Assembly (NCBI GenBank): GCA_016708585.1
Contig: JADJFK010000039.1
Location: 1-40,546 of the forward strand
DNA: 40,546 nt
Direction: 5' to 3'
DNA from: Sulfuritalea sp.
Lineage (GTDB): Bacteria; Pseudomonadota; Gammaproteobacteria; Burkholderiales; Rhodocyclaceae
This document shows positions 8,658 to 16,712 of the stretch, piece by piece. Below the pieces are notes generated by a model that was not told the origin of the DNA, ran no database searches, and saw only the letters and a list, made by a program, of their open reading frames with translations. A program made the translations under genes and the position numbers. Position 1 is the stretch's first letter; each line of letters opens with the position of its first letter.

Positions 8658-9007
8658 GCCTGGAAGCCTCGATCAAGATAAACGGAAGGGGGCAGTTCGT
8701 CGGCAAGCAGGGCGCTGTCAATTTCCTCGTATTCCCGAGCCTGTTCGAAAGCATTCCAGTAATAGGTACCTGTGGCGCCTACAAGCAAAGCCGCAATGGC
8801 AACAAGATTACGTGCGCTGGCGAATAACGAAACATCGAAACCGCCTCCGACTCCGGCAAGACGCATTCCGGCTACCGGAACTTTCTGGCAATTCAAGGCG
8901 ATTTGACGGGCATCGCGTAGGTGGTCGACAATACGACGATCAAGGCTATCCACACCCTGATTGAGAATTTGCCTTATTCTGTAACCGAGCTCAGTATCTT
9001 CGTTCAT
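8627..9007 (-). CDS. DUF3619 family protein, possible partner of the upstream sigma factor
   Basis: A 126-residue protein. The ATG at 9007 overlaps the sigma-factor stop by four bases (ATGA). The N-terminal 70 residues are soluble and helical (ELGYRIRQILNQGVDSLD, RRIVDHLRDARQIAL). One membrane segment follows (about 74-92, VAIAALLVGATGTYYW), then an acidic tail (EYEEIDSALLADELPP). This cytoplasm-membrane-periplasm layout and the position after a sigma factor resemble anti-sigma proteins. DUF3619 itself has no proven function known to me. Confidence 0.85.
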   Translation of the reverse strand: MNEDTELGYRIRQILNQGVDSLDRRIVDHLRDARQIALNCQKVPVAGMRLAGVGGGFDVSLFASARNLVAIAALLVGATGTYYWNAFEQAREYEEIDSALLADELPPSVYLDRGFQAWLELASSDS

Positions 9008-9567
9008 AGTTTTATGCCTTTTGCCCCGAGTGCGGCAGCCAAGGTATGCGTCGCGCGCGAACAGTGCGTTTTTACGCTTCCCTCCGAACAACCCATTGCC
9101 GCTGCCGTTTCGGCGATATCCATCTCTTCCCAGTAACGCAACAGGAAGGCTTCGCGTTGACGTGGCGGCAGTTTCTCCACTTCTTTTTCAATGATGCCAA
9201 GGAGTTGCGACATTTCCAGTTGCCGCTCCGGCGCCCTCAGTCCTTCAGACAGGTTTTCTGCCGAAATAGTTTCAAGCGGATCATTATCCTCATCGTCGTT
9301 CGTGGAAAGCGATGAAAACAAGGTTGTCCACAGCGACCGCACTCTGGATCGCCGATAGCTGTCGCGAATGGCATTTTGCAGAATACGCTGGAACAACATC
9401 GGCCACTCGATGCCCGGACGGTCGCCATATTTCTCCGCGAGCCGCATCATGGCGTCCTGAACGATGTCCAAAGCAGTTTCTTCGTTTCGAATGGCAAACA
9501 TGGCTTGCTTGAAAGCTCGGCGTTCCACGCTGGCAAGGAAATTGGAAAGTTCGACTCGAGTACCCAG
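9004..9567 (-). CDS. RNA polymerase sigma factor (sigma-70 family, ECF-like)
   Basis: A cytoplasmic transcription factor with sigma region 2 (DIVQDAMMRLAEKYGD, then FQRILQNAIRDSYRR) and region 4 (LPPRQREAFLLRYWEEMDIAETAAAMGCSEGSVKTH in parts), joined by an acidic linker. The only conventional start is GTG at 9528, but open sequence upstream encodes ELSNFLASVERRAFK, which family members normally have, and no ATG/GTG/TTG lies before it. A CTG at 9567, six bases after AGGAG, would give 187 residues and is used here; the GTG gives 174. It heads a minus-strand group with DUF3619, DUF3106 and RDD genes and is divergent from ilvI. Target genes are unknown. Confidence 0.85.
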   Translation of the reverse strand: MGTRVELSNFLASVERRAFKQAMFAIRNEETALDIVQDAMMRLAEKYGDRPGIEWPMLFQRILQNAIRDSYRRSRVRSLWTTLFSSLSTNDDEDNDPLETISAENLSEGLRAPERQLEMSQLLGIIEKEVEKLPPRQREAFLLRYWEEMDIAETAAAMGCSEGSVKTHCSRATHTLAAALGAKGIKL

Positions 9568-9622
9568 GGGAGGCTCCTGCCAGTTTTCAGCAGTTTCTCA
9601 TAAATAAAACAGGCTATAAATC

Positions 9623-9651
9623 TTGACCATTCGCGGCCGAGTCAGTAAGGT
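9623..9651 (+). promoter_or_regulatory. Possible promoter of the ilv operon
   Basis: TTGACC (9623-9628), a 17-base spacer and TAAGGT (9646-9651). The -35 is good and the -10 is weak. It lies about 40 bases before the ilvI ATG. No clear attenuator hairpin with a T-tract is visible. Confidence 0.3.
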
Positions 9652-9688
9652 TATATGTTTCCCTCGAAAAGTGTAACAGGTGCTATCA

Positions 9689-11398
9689 ATGCAGCTAACT
9701 GGCGCAGAAATCGTAATCAGGTGCTTGCAGGAGGAAAAGGTCGAGTACGTATTCGGCTACCCCGGCGGCTCGGTTCTTTACATTTACGACGAACTTTTCA
9801 AACAAGACAAGTTCAAGCATGTCCTGGTTCGTCATGAGCAGGCCGCCGTGCACGCAGCGGATGCCTATTCACGTTCTTCCAACAAGATCGGCGTTTGCCT
9901 GGTCACCTCGGGACCCGGCGTCACCAATGCGGTTACCGGAATCGCCACGGCGCACATGGATTCCGTGCCGTTGGTGATCATCAGCGGACAAGTGCCAACC
10001 GGCTATATCGGACAGGACGCATTCCAGGAATGCGACACGGTGGGGATTACGCGACCCTGCGTAAAGCACAATTTCCTGGTCAAGGATGTCAGGGATCTGG
10101 CGATCACCCTGAAGAAGGCCTTTTACATAGCCAAGACGGGACGCCCGGGTCCGGTGCTGGTAGATATTCCCAAGGACGTAACCAACCAGAAGTGCGAATT
10201 CGAGTACCCCAAGACGATGGTCATGCGGTCTTACAATCCGGTCATCAAGGGGCATGGGGGGCAGATCAAGAAAGCCGTACAGATGCTGCTGGATGCCAAG
10301 CGGCCGATGATCTATGCCGGTGGCGGGGTGATCCTGTCGGATGCTTCCGAAAAACTGGCCAAACTCGCGCGCAGGCTCGGGTATCCGGTAACCAATACGC
10401 TGATGGGTCTTGGTGGGTTTCCCGCGACGGACAAGCAATGGCTGGGCATGCTGGGCATGCATGGCACCTACGAGGCCAACATGGCCATGCAGAACTGCGA
10501 TGTGCTGATCGCCGTCGGGGCGCGCTTCGACGATCGCGTGATCGGCAATCCGGCGCATTTCGCGGAAATCCCACGCAAGATAATTCACATCGACATCGAT
10601 CCCTCCTCGATTGCCAAGCGCGTGAAGGTCGATGTGCCGATCGTCGGCAATTTGCCTGACGTGCTGGACGAACTGCAAAAGCTTCTCGAAGCGTCTGCTG
10701 GCGTGCCCGATCCAAAATCACTGGCGGCATGGTGGAAGCAGATCGACGAATGGCGCGGCAAGAAGTCGCTCAAGTACAAGCAGGGCAAGGAAATCATCAT
10801 GCCCCAGTACGTCGTCGAGAAGCTTTATGAGGTTACCGGTGGCGATGCTTTCGTTACCTCCGACGTCGGCCAGCACCAGATGTGGGCGGCGCAGTACTAC
10901 AAATTCGACAAGCCTCGCCGCTGGATCAACTCGGGTGGTCTGGGAACGATGGGTGTCGGCCTGCCTTATGCGATGGGTGTGCGCTTCGCCAATCCGAAAG
11001 CTACGGTGGCCTGCATCACTGGCGAAGCATCGATCCAGATGAATATTCAGGAGTTATCGACTGCGCGGCAGTTCCGCCTGCCGATCAAGGTCATCAATCT
11101 CAATAACCGCTACCTGGGGATGGTCCGCCAGTGGCAGCAGATGTTCCACGGCAACCGCTATGCCGAATCGTATGTCGACGCCTTGCCGGATTTCGTGAAA
11201 CTGGCCGAGTCGTATGGGCATGTCGGCATGAAAATCGAGCGCCCGGCGGATGTTGAGCCGGCCTTGCGCGAAGCCTTCACCAAGCACAAGAATGATCTGG
11301 TCTTCATGGACTTCCTCACCGACCAGACAGCAAACGTGTATCCGATGGTCGCGGCAGGCAAGGGCTTGTCGGAAATGATCCTGGCCGAGGAACTGTGA
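9689..11398 (+). CDS. ilvI: Acetolactate synthase large (catalytic) subunit
   Basis: Condenses pyruvate with pyruvate or 2-oxobutyrate, the first common step of valine, leucine and isoleucine synthesis, using thiamine diphosphate, FAD and Mg. The start is ATG 9689 rather than GTG 9680: an AGG lies at suitable distance and the protein then begins QLTGAEIVIRCLQ. It has 569 residues. Catalytic Glu50 lies in RHEQAAVHAADAYSR. The diphosphate/Mg motif is GEASIQMNIQEL (E446) in place of the usual GDG; I recall this variant from other betaproteobacterial enzymes. It is followed directly by ilvH, then ilvC. Confidence 0.95.
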   Translation: MQLTGAEIVIRCLQEEKVEYVFGYPGGSVLYIYDELFKQDKFKHVLVRHEQAAVHAADAYSRSSNKIGVCLVTSGPGVTNAVTGIATAHMDSVPLVIISGQVPTGYIGQDAFQECDTVGITRPCVKHNFLVKDVRDLAITLKKAFYIAKTGRPGPVLVDIPKDVTNQKCEFEYPKTMVMRSYNPVIKGHGGQIKKAVQMLLDAKRPMIYAGGGVILSDASEKLAKLARRLGYPVTNTLMGLGGFPATDKQWLGMLGMHGTYEANMAMQNCDVLIAVGARFDDRVIGNPAHFAEIPRKIIHIDIDPSSIAKRVKVDVPIVGNLPDVLDELQKLLEASAGVPDPKSLAAWWKQIDEWRGKKSLKYKQGKEIIMPQYVVEKLYEVTGGDAFVTSDVGQHQMWAAQYYKFDKPRRWINSGGLGTMGVGLPYAMGVRFANPKATVACITGEASIQMNIQELSTARQFRLPIKVINLNNRYLGMVRQWQQMFHGNRYAESYVDALPDFVKLAESYGHVGMKIERPADVEPALREAFTKHKNDLVFMDFLTDQTANVYPMVAAGKGLSEMILAEEL

Positions 11399-11400
11399 GC

Positions 11401-11892
11401 ATGCGACACATAATTTCCATCCTTATCGAAAACGAAGCCGGTGCCCTGTCCCGTGTTTCCGGCCTGTTCTCGGCACGAGCCTTCAACATAGAATCGCTGA
11501 CGGTGGCACCCACCGAAGACGCCTCGCTGTCGCGCATGACCATTGTCAGCACCGGCTCGGAGGAGGTCATCGAACAGATCACCAAGCAGCTCAACAAGCT
11601 GATCGATGTCGTCAAGGTGGTAGACCTTTCCGAAGCCGCGCACATCGAACGCGAACTGATGCTGGTAAAGGTCCGCGCGGCGGGCAAGGATCGCGAAGAG
11701 ATGAAACGTATCGCCGATATTTTCCGCGGTCGCGTCATCGATGTCACCGATTCGACCTACGTCATCGAACTGACCGGAAACGGTTCCAAGCTGGATGCCT
11801 TTCTCGAAGCCATCGACCGTACCCTGATCCTGGAAACCGTGCGCACCGGCGTGTCGGGCATCGGGCGCGGTGATCGAATTCTCAAAGTCTGA
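11401..11892 (+). CDS. ilvH: Acetolactate synthase small (regulatory) subunit
   Basis: A 163-residue ACT-domain protein that activates the large subunit and gives it valine feedback control. The N-terminal ACT domain (RHIISILIENEAGALSRVSGLFS) and the C-terminal dimerisation half (ELMLVKVRAAGKDREE) are typical. ATG 11401 is three bases after the ilvI stop; a GTG at 11395 would overlap that stop (GTGA) and add two residues. The symbol ilvN is also used. Confidence 0.94.
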   Translation: MRHIISILIENEAGALSRVSGLFSARAFNIESLTVAPTEDASLSRMTIVSTGSEEVIEQITKQLNKLIDVVKVVDLSEAAHIERELMLVKVRAAGKDREEMKRIADIFRGRVIDVTDSTYVIELTGNGSKLDAFLEAIDRTLILETVRTGVSGIGRGDRILKV

Positions 11893-11914
11893 ACTCTGTA
11901 ACCAAGGAAACCCT

Positions 11915-12931
11915 ATGAAAGTCTATTACGACAAGGATGCCGATCTCTCCCTCATCATGGGCAGGAAGGTCACTATCGTTGGCTACGGATCGCAAGGCCA
12001 TGCGCACGCGCAGAACCTGAAGGATTCGGGTGTCAAGGTTACGGTGGGCCTGCGCAAGGGTGGCGCGTCATGGGCCAAGGCGAAGAAGGCCGGGCTCAAG
12101 GTAGAGGAGGTCGCGAAGGCGGTCAAGGATGCTGACGTAGTGATGATGCTGTTGCCCGACGAAACCATCCCCGCTGTCTATTACGGCGATGTCGAGGCCA
12201 ACATGAAAAGCGGCGCCTCGCTGGCTTTTGCGCACGGCTTCAATGTGCATTACAACCAGGTGGTTCCTCGAACCGATGTCGATGTGATCATGGTCGCACC
12301 GAAAGGTCCGGGTCACACGGTACGCTCCGAATATCTGCGTGGCGGCGGCGTGCCTTCGCTGATCGCGGTTCACCAGGACAAGTCGGGCAAGGCGAAAGAT
12401 ATCGCCCTGTCCTATGCCGCCGCAAATGGCGGCACCAAGGGGGGGGTGATCGAGACCAACTTCCGCGAGGAGACCGAAACCGACCTGTTCGGCGAGCAGG
12501 CAGTACTCTGCGGCGGGCTGGTTGAACTGATCAAGGCCGGCTACGAGACGCTGACAGAAGCTGGCTACGCGCCGGAGATGGCATATTTCGAGTGCCTGCA
12601 CGAGGTCAAGCTGATCGTCGATCTGATCTTCGAAGGCGGCATCGCCAACATGAACTACTCGATCTCGAACAATGCCGAGTATGGCGAATACGTCACCGGC
12701 CCGAAGGTGATCGGTCCGGAGGCGCGCGCCGCAATGAAGGAAGCCCTCAAGGCGATCCAGGAAGGCGAGTACGCCAAGAAGTTCATTCTGGAAGGCCGCA
12801 CCAACTATCCGGAGATGACGGCGCGCCGGCGCTTGACCGCGGCGCATCCGATCGAACAGGTCGGCGAGCAATTGCGGGCGATGATGCCCTGGATCAAGAA
12901 GAACAAGCTGGTCGATCAGAGCAGGAACTGA
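11915..12931 (+). CDS. ilvC: Ketol-acid reductoisomerase (class I)
   Basis: Converts acetolactate/acetohydroxybutyrate to dihydroxy acids with NADPH and Mg. It has 338 residues, the class I length. The dinucleotide-binding loop is VGYGSQGHAHAQNL (about 22-35), the metal-binding helices contain DLFGEQAVLCGG and EMAYFECLHEVKLIVDL, and NYSISNNAEYGEY is conserved. AAGGAAA precedes the ATG at good distance. It is the last gene before an intrinsic terminator. Confidence 0.95.
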   Translation: MKVYYDKDADLSLIMGRKVTIVGYGSQGHAHAQNLKDSGVKVTVGLRKGGASWAKAKKAGLKVEEVAKAVKDADVVMMLLPDETIPAVYYGDVEANMKSGASLAFAHGFNVHYNQVVPRTDVDVIMVAPKGPGHTVRSEYLRGGGVPSLIAVHQDKSGKAKDIALSYAAANGGTKGGVIETNFREETETDLFGEQAVLCGGLVELIKAGYETLTEAGYAPEMAYFECLHEVKLIVDLIFEGGIANMNYSISNNAEYGEYVTGPKVIGPEARAAMKEALKAIQEGEYAKKFILEGRTNYPEMTARRRLTAAHPIEQVGEQLRAMMPWIKKNKLVDQSRN

Positions 12932-12949
12932 TTTCGCCGCTCCGCAAGC

Positions 12950-12979
12950 AAAGGGCGCGGCTCTGCTGCGCCCTTTTTG
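12950..12979 (+). terminator. Intrinsic terminator after ilvC
   Basis: A perfect 9-bp stem AAAGGGCGC (12950-12958) with GCGCCCTTT (12968-12976), a nine-base loop, and a T-run into 12979. It ends ilvI-ilvH-ilvC and separates them from pssA. Confidence 0.88.
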
Positions 12980-13024
12980 TTTCCGGCCCACGCATAGGGT
13001 GCGAGACCGCGAAATCCAGGCGTG

Positions 13025-13052
13025 TTGCCGAAGCTGCGCGAGTCGTTAGAAT
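13025..13052 (+). promoter_or_regulatory. Probable sigma-70 promoter of pssA
   Basis: TTGCCG (13025-13030), a 16-base spacer and TAGAAT (13047-13052). It lies just downstream of the ilvC terminator and about 30 bases before the pssA ATG. Confidence 0.5.
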
Positions 13053-13082
13053 AGCAGGCGTTGCTCCTACCAGCCCGCCACC

Positions 13083-13850
13083 ATGCCGCCAATCCCTCCC
13101 CGCAAGGCGTTGATGAACTCCGAACTGCGCCGACGCGGTATCTATCTGCTGCCCAACCTGTTGACGACTGCGGCTCTGTTTTCCGGTTTTTACGCCATAG
13201 TCCAGGCCATGACAGGGCGCTTCGAGCATGCGGCGGTGGCGATTTTCATTGCCATGGTGTTCGACGGACTCGACGGTCGGGTTGCCCGCATGACCCGGAC
13301 CCAAAGCGCGTTTGGTGCCGAGTACGACTCCCTTTCCGATATGGTTTCCTTCGGTGCAGCTCCGGCGCTGATCGCATTCGAGTGGGCCATGAAGGGCATG
13401 GGCAAATGGGGCTGGATTGCCGCGTTTGTCTATTGCGCCGGAGCCGCTCTGCGCCTCGCCCGCTTCAATACTAGCATCGACGTTGTGGATAAACGCTATT
13501 TCCAGGGCCTGCCCAGTCCGGCTGCGGCGGCCTTGGTGGCCGGCTTTGTATGGATCATCAATGACCTTAACATTCCCGGCGAGGAAGTCCGCTGGTATGC
13601 CTTCGCACTGACGCTTTTTGCCGGCATTACCATGGTCAGTACCTTGCCCTACTGGAGCGGCAAGGAAATCAACATGCGGCGCAGCGTGCCGTTCATGGTG
13701 CTCCCGGTGATCGTTCTCGGCTATGTGCTGGTGTCGTCCTATCCGCCCGGTGTCTTGTTTGCGTTGTTCCTTGCCTACGCCCTGTCGGGCTACGTCATGG
13801 CTGCATGGGCCTGGCGCACCGGGAAAAAGCGCGAACCAGACAAGGTTTGA
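13083..13850 (+). CDS. pssA: CDP-diacylglycerol--serine O-phosphatidyltransferase
   Basis: An inner-membrane enzyme that makes phosphatidylserine, the precursor of phosphatidylethanolamine. The CDP-alcohol phosphotransferase motif is complete: D61, D64, G65, A68, R69, G78, D82, D86 (within DGLDGRVARM and GAEYDSLSD). Several membrane helices follow, and the C-terminus is basic (GKKREPDK). Length is 255 residues with ATG 13083; an ATG at 13113 has a better ribosome site (AAGG, five bases) and may be the real start. Its position between ilvC and leuA is common in betaproteobacteria. Confidence 0.92.
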   Translation: MPPIPPRKALMNSELRRRGIYLLPNLLTTAALFSGFYAIVQAMTGRFEHAAVAIFIAMVFDGLDGRVARMTRTQSAFGAEYDSLSDMVSFGAAPALIAFEWAMKGMGKWGWIAAFVYCAGAALRLARFNTSIDVVDKRYFQGLPSPAAAALVAGFVWIINDLNIPGEEVRWYAFALTLFAGITMVSTLPYWSGKEINMRRSVPFMVLPVIVLGYVLVSSYPPGVLFALFLAYALSGYVMAAWAWRTGKKREPDKV

Positions 13851-13897
13851 CCCCGGACTCAGTGCCAACATCATGGCGTGCCGGGATCTGAAAACTG

Positions 13898-13926
13898 TTG
13901 CGTGCCGGAAATAAAGTCTTTATAGT
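13898..13926 (+). promoter_or_regulatory. Probable sigma-70 promoter for the leuA leader and leuA
   Basis: TTGCGT (13898-13903), a 17-base spacer and TATAGT (13921-13926). Predicted transcription starts near 13933, about 260 bases before leuA, so leuA would have a long leader. Confidence 0.5.
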
Positions 13927-13933
13927 CTTTTCC

Positions 13934-14044
13934 ATGACCGCGACTTTCATCACTTCCGCGTTGTTTCTTGCCTTTACCGGCGCGCTTGTAGCGCGCATGC
14001 CGCTGCGCGCCAAGCTGCTTCCGCTGCTGCGCCGCGCGCGCTAA
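13934..14044 (+). CDS. Candidate 36-residue peptide in the leuA leader
   Basis: ATG to TAA, 36 residues: a hydrophobic N-terminal half (TSALFLAFTGALVA) and a basic Leu-rich end (AKLLPLLRRAR). The ATG falls within a base or two of the transcription start predicted from the promoter at 13898-13926, so if translated it would be leaderless; no Shine-Dalgarno site is visible. It contains eight Leu codons (two LL pairs), but no terminator-like hairpin with a T-run follows, so a classic leu attenuator is not supported. It could be a small membrane peptide, a regulatory leader or a chance frame. Another region of interest before leuA is the ORF starting at 14100 (see findings). Confidence 0.3.
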   Translation: MTATFITSALFLAFTGALVARMPLRAKLLPLLRRAR

Positions 14045-14194
14045 TACATCCCACTCCACAATCCGGTTGTACATAGTGTCTGCCCCGCAAGGAGCAGTCT
14101 TGTCGATTATTGCCTTTTCCTTTGGCGGTGGCGCCAGTTGTCGATCGATCCGGAACCCGCAGCCAATGAAACCAAGCTTTCCCAGGAGATTAAA

Positions 14195-15733
14195 ATGTCA
14201 AAAGAACACTTGATCATTTTCGATACCACATTGCGCGACGGCGAACAAAGTCCCGGCGCTTCCATGACCAAGGAAGAGAAGCTGCGGATTGCGCGTCAGC
14301 TCGAGCGCATGCGTGTCGACGTCATCGAAGCCGGCTTCCCGGCAGCGTCCAACGGGGATTTCGATGCTGTCAGGGCGGTTGCCGAGGCGATCAAGGATTC
14401 GACGGTCGCCGGCCTGTGTCGCGCCTTCGACAAGGACATCGCGCGGGCGCTGGATGCCGTCAAACCGGCGAAGTCGGGACGCATCCACACCTTCATTGCG
14501 ACCAGCCCGATCCACATGGAAAAGAAACTGCGCATGGCCCCGGATGACGTGCTCGTCGCGGCCCGGCATGCGGTGCGGTTCGCCCGCAACGGGATCGACG
14601 ATGTCGAATTCTCCTGCGAGGATGCCGGGCGTTCCGATCTGGATTTTCTCTGTCGCATCATCGAAGCGGTGATCAAGGAGGGCGCTTCCACCATCAACAT
14701 TCCGGACACTGTCGGCTACAACGTTCCCGAGCAGTATGCGAACCGAATTCAACAGCTGCGTGAACGCATCCCGAATTCCGACAAGGTGATCTGGTCGGTG
14801 CATTGCCATAACGACCTCGGCCTGGCCGTGGCCAACAGCCTTGCCGCCGTGATGGCTGGTGCGCGCCAGGTCGAATGCACCATCAATGGCCTTGGCGAGC
14901 GCGCCGGCAATGCCGCCCTGGAGGAGGTCGTCATGGCGGTGCACACCCGCCAGGATGTGTTCCCCTGCGCCACCCGGATCGATACCACGCAGATCGTCGC
15001 GGCTTCGAAGATGGTGTCCAGCATTACCGGCTTCCCGGTGCAGCCCAACAAGGCGATCGTTGGCGCCAATGCGTTTGCGCACGAGTCCGGCATCCACCAG
15101 GACGGCGTGCTGAAACACCGTGAAACCTACGAGATCATGCGCGCCGAAGACGTGGGCTGGAACGCCAACAAGCTGGTGCTCGGCAAGCACTCGGGGCGCA
15201 CCGCATTCAAGGCCCGCCTCAAGGAACTCGGCATCGAGGTTGAAAGCGAGCAGGTCTTGAATCTGGCGTTCACGCGATTCAAGGAACTTGCCGACAAGAA
15301 GCACGAAATTTTCGACGAGGATTTGCACGCCCTGATGAGCGATGAAATGGTTCCAGCCGAAGATGAGCACTACATGCTCGTGTCGTCGATGTTCCACTCG
15401 GAAACCGGTGAGGCTCCGCAGGCCCGTCTGACGCTCTCCGCGGGAGGGGCCGAGCGGCATGCCGAATCGAGCGGCAGCGGCCCGGTCGATGCAACCTTCA
15501 AGGCGATCGAAAGCGTGGCGGCGAGCGGGTCCGAACTCTTGCTTTACTCGGTAAACGCCATCACGACAGGTACCGATGCGCAGGGAGAGGTGACGGTGCG
15601 CCTGTCGAAGGACGGTCGCATCGTCAATGGGCAGGGCGCCGATACGGATATCGTGGTTGCTTCCGCCAAGGCTTATCTCAACGCGCTCAACAAACTGTGC
15701 TCGGGGCAGGAGAAACTCAATCCACAGATCTGA
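14195..15733 (+). CDS. leuA: 2-isopropylmalate synthase
   Basis: Condenses acetyl-CoA with 2-oxoisovalerate, the first committed step of leucine synthesis. It has 512 residues, the usual length. The DTTLRDGEQSPGASM catalytic segment starts at residue 10, the metal-binding HCHNDLGLAVAN lies near 205, GLGERAGNAALEE follows, and the C-terminal regulatory LeuA domain (about 390-510) that binds leucine is complete. CAGGAG sits six bases before the ATG. The 3' end overlaps the convergent DUF2069 gene by 17 bases. Confidence 0.95.
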   Translation: MSKEHLIIFDTTLRDGEQSPGASMTKEEKLRIARQLERMRVDVIEAGFPAASNGDFDAVRAVAEAIKDSTVAGLCRAFDKDIARALDAVKPAKSGRIHTFIATSPIHMEKKLRMAPDDVLVAARHAVRFARNGIDDVEFSCEDAGRSDLDFLCRIIEAVIKEGASTINIPDTVGYNVPEQYANRIQQLRERIPNSDKVIWSVHCHNDLGLAVANSLAAVMAGARQVECTINGLGERAGNAALEEVVMAVHTRQDVFPCATRIDTTQIVAASKMVSSITGFPVQPNKAIVGANAFAHESGIHQDGVLKHRETYEIMRAEDVGWNANKLVLGKHSGRTAFKARLKELGIEVESEQVLNLAFTRFKELADKKHEIFDEDLHALMSDEMVPAEDEHYMLVSSMFHSETGEAPQARLTLSAGGAERHAESSGSGPVDATFKAIESVAASGSELLLYSVNAITTGTDAQGEVTVRLSKDGRIVNGQGADTDIVVASAKAYLNALNKLCSGQEKLNPQI

Positions 15734-16076
15734 GCGTTCTGGAGGGTGCCGTTACGCGTGCATGGCCGAGGCAACCGGCGAAAAGCAGTGTCGCCAGGAA
15801 GATCTCGGCCATTGCCAGGATTTGGCTTGCACCCTGATCGGAAAATGCGCGCACCGCGCCTTCGGCGACATAAGCCAGGGAAAGCAGCGACGTCCATTGA
15901 TGGGTGTAGCGCCTGCCGCGCAGGATGCCGAACACCGGGAACAGGAGCGGCAGGGCTTTCAGCGCCAGCATCGAGCCGCCGGGACGCAGCGGGGCCAGCC
16001 AGAGTTCCCATGCGAGGCATAGAAACAGCAATCCGAGCAGGCTGATCGATGCGAGCCGGTTGAACCAGGGATTCAC
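15717..16076 (-). CDS. DUF2069 family membrane protein
   Basis: A 119-residue integral membrane protein with about four hydrophobic segments (ASISLLGLLFLCLAWELWLA, MLALKALPLLFPVFGI, SLLSLAYVAEG, ILAMAEIFLATLLFAG). The central RRYTHQWTSLLSLAY is typical of DUF2069. The start is GTG at 16076, overlapping the wrbA-like stop by four bases (GTGA), so the two genes are coupled. Function is unknown. Confidence 0.85.
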   Translation of the reverse strand: MNPWFNRLASISLLGLLFLCLAWELWLAPLRPGGSMLALKALPLLFPVFGILRGRRYTHQWTSLLSLAYVAEGAVRAFSDQGASQILAMAEIFLATLLFAGCLGHARVTAPSRTLRSVD

Positions 16077-16687
16077 GACGCGAGCTGTTTGGCGATCGTC
16101 GCCAGACGACGTCCCAGTGCGACGGCGAGCTGCTTTTCCGCGTCGCTGGCAGCGATGGTTCCACCCGGGCCGCTGACATGGCTGGCACCGTAGGGCGTGC
16201 CACCTTCGCGCGTCCCGGAAAGCGCTCCTTCGGTGTAGGGAATGCCGAGGACGACCATGCCGTGATGCAGGAGCGGCAGCATCATTGACAGCAGTGTGGA
16301 CTCCTGTCCGCCGTGCATCGAAGTCGATGAAGTAAACACCGCCGCCGGCTTGCCCGCCAGGGCGCCCTTGAGCCACAGTCCGCTGGTGGTGTCGAGGAAG
16401 TACTTCATTGGTGCGGCCATGTTGCCAAAGCGGGTCGGGCTGCCCAGAGCCAGGCCGATGCATTCCTCGAGGTCGATTGTCTCGACATAAGGCGCGCCGG
16501 ACTCGGGAATCGCCGCGTCCGTTGCTTCGCAGATCGCCGATACTCTGGGTACGGTACGCAGGCGTGCGGTGACGCCGGGAGTCTGCTCGATACCGCGGGC
16601 GATATGGCGGGCGAGTTCCCTGACCGAGCCGTGATGGCTGTAGTAAAGCACCAGAACTTCCCGGGTTCCGCCCGCTGTCTTCATCAT
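16073..16687 (-). CDS. wrbA: WrbA-like NAD(P)H:quinone oxidoreductase (flavodoxin fold)
   Basis: A 204-residue cytoplasmic FMN protein that reduces quinones by two electrons. The FMN phosphate loop is YYSHHGSVRELARHI (about 15-29). Further flavin contacts are SPTRFGNMAAPMKYFLD and TSSTSMHGGQEST, both family hallmarks. Either of two adjacent ATGs after GGAGG could be used. It is divergent from the YihY-type gene, with only 25 bases between the starts. Confidence 0.9.
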   Translation of the reverse strand: MMKTAGGTREVLVLYYSHHGSVRELARHIARGIEQTPGVTARLRTVPRVSAICEATDAAIPESGAPYVETIDLEECIGLALGSPTRFGNMAAPMKYFLDTTSGLWLKGALAGKPAAVFTSSTSMHGGQESTLLSMMLPLLHHGMVVLGIPYTEGALSGTREGGTPYGASHVSGPGGTIAASDAEKQLAVALGRRLATIAKQLAS

Positions 16688-16712
16688 CCCGCCTCCGTTA
16701 GAATCCGATTAT

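Noticed and set aside
13934..14194. Classic leucine attenuator before leuA
   Set aside because: The leader peptide has only Leu pairs and no alternative terminator hairpin with a T-run follows.
14198..15460. Long open frame antisense to leuA
   Set aside because: Shadow frame; leuA is full length and conserved on the other strand.
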